Origin: DATLGD01 sp035540755
Lineage (GTDB): Bacteria > Actinomycetota > Actinomycetes > Mycobacteriales > SCTD01
DNA: 15,925 bases
Assembly: GCA_035540755.1 (NCBI GenBank)
Contig: DATLGD010000056.1
Span: forward strand, 1-15,925
Direction of reading: 5' to 3'
Shown here: piece by piece, positions 12,524 through 15,925 of the stretch
Layout of the letters: every line of letters begins with the position of its first letter
Position numbering within the stretch: position 1 is the first letter of the stretch
Made by a program: the position numbers and the translations under genes
Notes under the pieces: generated by a model
Databases searched by the model: none
The model's input: only the letters and a program-made list of their open reading frames with translations
What the model was told of the DNA's origin: nothing

Positions 12524-14025
12524 GCCGCGTCGTCGTCGTCGGCGCGGGCGTCGGCGGCCTGGCCGCCGCAGCCCGGCTGGGCGCGACCGGGCACGGCGTC
12601 ACCGTCTGCGAGGCCGCCGAGCAGGTCGGGGGCAAGCTCGGCCTCGTCGAGGCAGAGACCGGCTCGGGCACCTTCCGCTTCGACACCGGCCCCTCCCTGG
12701 TGACGCTGCCGCACCTGCTGCACGAGGTCTTCGCCGACACCGGCGGGCCGCCACCCGACCTGGAGCTGACGCCGCTGGACCCGGTCGCCCGCTACCGGTT
12801 CGCCGACGGCACGACGCTCGATGCCGCCAGCGACCTCGACGAGCACTGCCGGCGTCTGGACGCCGCCCTCGGCCCCGGCGCGGGCGCCGACTGGCGCCGG
12901 TTCGCCGTGCGGGCGGAGCGGGTGTGGGACGCCAGCCGCGAGCCGTTCCTCGAGTCGCCGCTGGACGGCCCGCGCACACTGGCCCGCCTGGCGCTGCGGC
13001 GACCGCGCGACGTCGCAGCCATCGCTCCGTGGCACAGCCTGCGCCGGCTCGGCGCGAGCACCCTGCGCGACCCGCGGCTGCGGACCTACCTGGACCGGTA
13101 CGCGACCTACACCGGGTCGGACCCGCGGCGCGCACCCGCTGCCCTGGCCGCCGTCGCCCATGCCGAGCAGGCCTACGGCGGCTGGTACGTGCCGGGCGGG
13201 CTGCACCGCATCGCGGTCGAGCTGCACCGCCGAGCCGTCGAGCGAGGCGCCACCGTCCGGCTCGGTGCCCGCGTCGCGGGCATCGAGATGGCCGGCGGGC
13301 GCGCCGTCGGCGTCCGGCTCGACGACGGCGAGCGGCTCGCGGCCGACGTCGTCGTCGCCAACGCCGACGCCGCGCAGGTCTACGGGCGGTTGCTCCCGGC
13401 CGGGGCCGCGGGGGGCGCGCGTCGCCGGCTGGCGCGGGCGACGCCGTCACTGTCGGGCTTCGTGCTGCTGCTCGCCGTGCGGGGACGCACGCCGGGCCTG
13501 GCGCACCACAACGTGCTCTTCCCGGCCGACTACGACGCCGAGTTCGACGCCGTCTTCGGCGACCCGGCGCGGCCGGTGCAGGACCCGACGCTCTACGTCA
13601 GCGCCCCCGACGACCCGGCGGTCCGCCCCGCCGGCTGCGAGGCGTGGTTCGTCCTGGTGAACGCGCCCCGGCACGGCCGTGGGGCCGGGGCGGTCGACTG
13701 GCGGGCGCCCGGGCTCGCCGACCGCTACGCCGACCGCCTGCTCGACCTGCTGGCCGCCCGCGGCCTGCCGGTGCGCGAGCGGGTGCTCTGGTCGAGGGCG
13801 CTCTCACCGGCCGACCTGGAGGAGCGCACGGGAGCCCCCGGCGGCGCCATCTACGGCACATCGAGCAACGGCGCCGCAGCCGCGTTCCTCCGTCCGGCCA
13901 ACCGCTCCCCCGTCCCCGGGCTCTACCTCGTCGGGGGTTCGTCGCATCCCGGCGGCGGGCTGCCGCTGGTGCTGCTGTCGGCCCGCATCGTCGCCGATCT
14001 CGTCGACGAGTCCGCCGGGAGGTGA
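12520..14025 (+). CDS. CrtI/CrtD-type carotenoid desaturase (FAD-dependent)
   Basis: A 501-aa FAD-dependent desaturase. The Rossmann motif VVVVGAGVGGLAAAARL (4-20) is followed by Glu31 and by EQVGGKLG (34-41), usual for CrtI-like enzymes, then FRFDTGPSLVTLPHLL. The mid-protein YATYTGSDPRRAPA and YGGWYVPGGLHRIAVEL segments and the C-terminal GGSSHPGGGLPLVLLSARIV (472-491) complete the family pattern. Both phytoene desaturases (CrtI) and 1-hydroxycarotenoid 3,4-desaturases (CrtD) look like this. With CruF and a glycosyltransferase immediately upstream, a CrtD role (3',4'-desaturation of a 1'-hydroxylated end) is favoured, but a CrtI role is not excluded. GTG start at 12520 overlaps the previous stop by 4 nt. 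It ends 7 bp from the convergent Rrf2 gene, with no terminator between them. Confidence 0.88.
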   Translation: MSRVVVVGAGVGGLAAAARLGATGHGVTVCEAAEQVGGKLGLVEAETGSGTFRFDTGPSLVTLPHLLHEVFADTGGPPPDLELTPLDPVARYRFADGTTLDAASDLDEHCRRLDAALGPGAGADWRRFAVRAERVWDASREPFLESPLDGPRTLARLALRRPRDVAAIAPWHSLRRLGASTLRDPRLRTYLDRYATYTGSDPRRAPAALAAVAHAEQAYGGWYVPGGLHRIAVELHRRAVERGATVRLGARVAGIEMAGGRAVGVRLDDGERLAADVVVANADAAQVYGRLLPAGAAGGARRRLARATPSLSGFVLLLAVRGRTPGLAHHNVLFPADYDAEFDAVFGDPARPVQDPTLYVSAPDDPAVRPAGCEAWFVLVNAPRHGRGAGAVDWRAPGLADRYADRLLDLLAARGLPVRERVLWSRALSPADLEERTGAPGGAIYGTSSNGAAAAFLRPANRSPVPGLYLVGGSSHPGGGLPLVLLSARIVADLVDESAGR

Positions 14026-14032
14026 CCGCCGG

Positions 14033-14506
14033 TCAGCGGCGCGGGCCGCTGACCACGGACCGCCAGGACCCCGGCTCGGCCGTCCTCGAGGTGACGACGT
14101 CCGGCAGCCGGCCCGTGGCGAGCTCGGCCAGGGTGACGTTCTCGAGCACCTCTCGCATGCTCGCCCGCACGGCGATCCACGCCGGCCGCAGGGCCGCTGC
14201 CGAACCGGTGTAGGCGATGTCCTCCGGCCGCTGCCCGCGGACCGAGAACAGCGGGCCTTCGACCGCCCGGATGACGTCGGCCAGGGTGATGTCGTCGGCA
14301 GGGCGGCTGAGCCAGTACCCGCCGTGCGCACCCCGCTGACTGCGCACCAGGCCCGCGGCGCGCAGGCTGGCCAGGATGCTCTCGAGGAACTTCGGGGAGA
14401 TCTCCTGGGCCGCGGCGATGGCGTCGGCCGTCGTGGGTCCGGCGGACACCGACGCCAGGTGCACGGCGGCGCGCACCGCGTAGTCCGCCTTGGCGGAGAC
14501 GTGCAC
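14033..14506 (-). CDS. Rrf2-family transcriptional regulator lacking cysteines
   Basis: A 157-aa winged-helix regulator. The start VHVSAKADYAVRAAVHLA (1-18), the helix-turn-helix region around 25-52 (TTADAIAAAQEISPKFLESI, then LRAAGLVRSQRG) and the wing GAHGGYWLSRPADDITLADVIRAVEGP (59-85) are classic Rrf2. Many Rrf2 proteins (IscR, NsrR, RsrR) carry a Cys-ligated Fe-S cluster; this one has no cysteine at all, resembling cluster-free members such as CymR, the cysteine-metabolism repressor of Firmicutes. GTG start at 14506, 2 nt after the stop of the phosphatidyltransferase gene, so it is the last gene of a minus-strand set. Its effector and targets are unknown. A role over the nearby sulfur genes or metF is an attractive but untested guess. 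Confidence 0.92.
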   Translation of the reverse strand: MHVSAKADYAVRAAVHLASVSAGPTTADAIAAAQEISPKFLESILASLRAAGLVRSQRGAHGGYWLSRPADDITLADVIRAVEGPLFSVRGQRPEDIAYTGSAAALRPAWIAVRASMREVLENVTLAELATGRLPDVVTSRTAEPGSWRSVVSGPRR

Positions 14507-14508
14507 GC

Positions 14509-15318
14509 TCAGCCGCCGGCGGGGGTGACCGCTGGCTGCTCGCCGTGCTCTGCCGGGTCGGGCGGCAGGGCGAGCAGCTGCCGGCGCACGGCGACGAGCA
14601 GCTGCACCAGGGCCACGGCGGTGAAGGCAGCCATGACCGACATGCCCACCGTGGCGACCGCCTCCGACTGGGCGACGAACACGCCGCCGAAGTGGATGGA
14701 GGCCGACAGGAAGATGACCCGCATCGGCCGCTCGCCGACCGTGACCGCGCCGACGTCGTCGCCCCCGGCGTTGCCGGCGCGGGCCCGCACGTACTCCAGC
14801 AGGAAGAAGCCGACCCCGACCGCGATGGCCAGCTCCAGCGGCGCCCCGACCGACACGACCGCGGCCAGGTACACGACGTCGTTGAGCCGGTCGACGAGCG
14901 AGTCGAGCACGTAGCCCCACTTCGACGTGCGCTTCTCGAGCACGGCGACGCAGCCGTCGAGGGTGTCGAACAGCCCGCTCGCGACCAGCACCCAGCCGGC
15001 GAGGATCGGCCAGTGGCCGCCCGCCGAGGCCGGCACGAAGACGGCGAAGGCGAACCAGAGCGACCCCAGGGTGACGACGTCGGGCTGCACGCCGCGCCGG
15101 GCGAGCGGGCGCGCGATCCGGTAGACGAGGGTCAGCCAGAAGCGCACCCACACCGTCGCGGTGCGCGGGTCGTAGCCGCCGTGCAGCTGCTGCCACTGGT
15201 CGAAGTAGCCGTCCCGGTCGGGGATCTCGTGCTCGGGCCGTTGCGCGGTGGCCAGCGCGAGCACCACGAGGACGACGGCGCCGAGCAGCAGGAGGCCGAG
15301 GCCGGCCGGGACGCTCAC
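14509..15318 (-). CDS. CDP-alcohol phosphatidyltransferase family membrane protein
   Basis: A 269-aa multi-spanning membrane enzyme of the family that joins a CDP-linked lipid or alcohol to a second alcohol (phosphatidylglycerol-phosphate, phosphatidylinositol or related syntheses). The signature D-x2-D-G-x2-A-x9-G-x3-D-x3-D is present: Asp118, Asp121, Gly122, Ala125, Gly135, Asp139 and Asp143. The Arg normally after the Ala is Val126. An N-terminal hydrophobic segment (5-24) precedes a soluble linker (EHEIPDRDGYFDQW); further spans lie near 81-96, 104-118, 146-174 and 222-243. GTG start at 15318 overlaps the SRPBCC stop by 4 nt (GTGA); the longer frame to 15717 lies in that gene. The product lipid is unknown, though an inositol-type head group would be usual in actinomycetes. 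Confidence 0.88.
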   Translation of the reverse strand: MSVPAGLGLLLLGAVVLVVLALATAQRPEHEIPDRDGYFDQWQQLHGGYDPRTATVWVRFWLTLVYRIARPLARRGVQPDVVTLGSLWFAFAVFVPASAGGHWPILAGWVLVASGLFDTLDGCVAVLEKRTSKWGYVLDSLVDRLNDVVYLAAVVSVGAPLELAIAVGVGFFLLEYVRARAGNAGGDDVGAVTVGERPMRVIFLSASIHFGGVFVAQSEAVATVGMSVMAAFTAVALVQLLVAVRRQLLALPPDPAEHGEQPAVTPAGG

Positions 15319-15764
15319 GCCGCACCCCTCCCCCGCTGCCGTGCCGCCCGGGCGTCCCGCTCGGCGCGAAAGCCCAGCACCCGCGCCACCAGGCCGTTCG
15401 CCAGCCACAGCGGCGCTGCGGCGGCCCGGGCGAACAGGCCCTCCACCACGACCGTGACGCGGAGGGTGCATCCGCCCCGCACGTCGGGCGCCATCTCGAA
15501 GGCGACCCGTTCGCGGACGCCGGGAGCGGTGTGGAAGAACAGCTCGAGCCGGCGCTCGGGGTCGGCCTCGACGACGTCGACCGGGATCCGGACCGAGCTG
15601 AGGCGGGCGACCGCGAGCAGCGTGTCGCCGGTGCGGACCCGCTCCGGACGACCCTGGACACGCCGGAGGAACGGGTTGAACTCCGGCCAGCGCCGCGGGC
15701 TGCCGAGCAGCTGCCACACCTCGGCCGGACCGGCGGAGATGTGCACGCGGTGGGCGAGCCTCAT
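15315..15764 (-). CDS. SRPBCC (START/polyketide cyclase-like) family protein
   Basis: A 149-aa soluble protein with the ligand-binding SRPBCC fold. The beginning MRLAHRVHISAGPAEVWQLLGSPRRWPEFNPFLRRVQG is the usual first strand, helix pair and W-P-x-F-N-P element of SRPBCC/Bet v1-like proteins; later VRERVAFEMAP and TLRVTVVVEGLF form the central sheet, and the last helix (LWLANGLVARVLGFRAERDAR) closes the cavity. Such proteins bind hydrophobic small molecules or act as cyclases; nothing shows which. ATG start at 15764, 46 bp after the metF stop, and its stop overlaps the downstream phosphatidyltransferase GTG by 4 nt, so the two are probably cotranslated and might share a lipid substrate. Confidence 0.86.
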   Translation of the reverse strand: MRLAHRVHISAGPAEVWQLLGSPRRWPEFNPFLRRVQGRPERVRTGDTLLAVARLSSVRIPVDVVEADPERRLELFFHTAPGVRERVAFEMAPDVRGGCTLRVTVVVEGLFARAAAAPLWLANGLVARVLGFRAERDARAARQRGRGAA

Positions 15765-15810
15765 GGCTCCACCGTAGGCCCGGGAAGCCAGCCGATGCCT
15801 GAAAGGGGAT

Positions 15811-15925
15811 TCAGGTCAGCGCGCCGAGCCCGAGCCGGCTGTAGATCTCGCGGGTCGCGGTGCTCCGGTTGAGGGTGATGAAGTGCAGGCCCGGCGCTCC
15901 CTCGCGCAGCAGCGAGTCGCACAGG
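15811..15925 (-). CDS. metF: Methylenetetrahydrofolate reductase, C-terminal end (MetF)
   Basis: Only the last 37 residues are inside the window; the rest lies beyond the right edge. They read PGLHFITLNRSTATREIYSR in the middle, which is the highly conserved C-terminal strand and helix of MetF, followed by LGLGALT and a TGA stop. MetF reduces 5,10-methylenetetrahydrofolate to 5-methyltetrahydrofolate for methionine synthesis. It would be the first visible gene of the minus-strand set ending with the Rrf2 regulator, separated by 46 bp from the SRPBCC gene. It links this end of the window to sulfur amino-acid metabolism, though the distance from the cys genes is 10 kb. Confidence 0.87.
   Translation of the reverse strand, partial: LCDSLLREGAPGLHFITLNRSTATREIYSRLGLGALT

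Noticed and set aside
14023..14035. Terminator between the CrtI-type gene and the convergent Rrf2 gene
   Set aside because: Only 7 bp separate the stop codons and no hairpin with a T-run is present; any termination must occur within the opposite gene.

Overview
The window is very GC-rich (third codon positions are almost all G or C), uses GTG starts often, and carries tightly overlapping genes typical of a high-GC actinomycete. The pairing of sulfate-assimilation genes with a ferredoxin-type sulfite reductase and APS-type CysH is also actinobacterial. I cannot name the genus; a pigmented actinomycete is the best fit.

Region 1 (1-6782) is sulfur assimilation. On the minus strand, cysC, cysD, cysN and a sulfonate/sulfate-type ABC substrate-binding lipoprotein form one operon with 1-4 nt overlaps. 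Divergent from it on the plus strand are the siroheme sulfite reductase (sirA/nirA) and a 57-aa zinc-ribbon protein. A large compound hairpin follows, then cysH on the minus strand and a tiny divergent lipoprotein gene. Together these genes import a sulfur source, activate sulfate (CysD/CysN, CysC), reduce APS to sulfite (CysH) and reduce sulfite to sulfide (SirA).

The 511-bp gap between cysC and sirA holds the most interesting signal. Two short leader-peptide ORFs lie on opposite strands, one ahead of each operon, and share the core VARLHVDLQR and the ending SAVCP. On the cysC side an 11-nt segment immediately after the leader stop codon is complementary to the cysC Shine-Dalgarno region. 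This suggests a leader-peptide-controlled translational switch.

Region 2 (6834-14025) is a plus-strand run of a YbaK-like deacylase, a CrtA-type carotenoid monooxygenase, a GNAT acetyltransferase, a CrtO-type carotene ketolase, an unknown acidic protein, a CruF-type carotenoid hydratase, a family-2 glycosyltransferase and a CrtI/CrtD-type desaturase. This looks like the late tailoring part of a keto-, hydroxy- and probably glycosylated carotenoid pathway. The early genes (crtE, crtB, cyclase) are not in the window.

Region 3 (14033-15925) is on the minus strand: the C-terminus of metF, then an overlapping set of SRPBCC protein, CDP-alcohol phosphatidyltransferase and a cysteine-free Rrf2-family regulator. 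The regulator gene converges on the carotenoid genes with only 7 bp between them. I saw no tRNA, rRNA, CRISPR array, transposase or phage gene.
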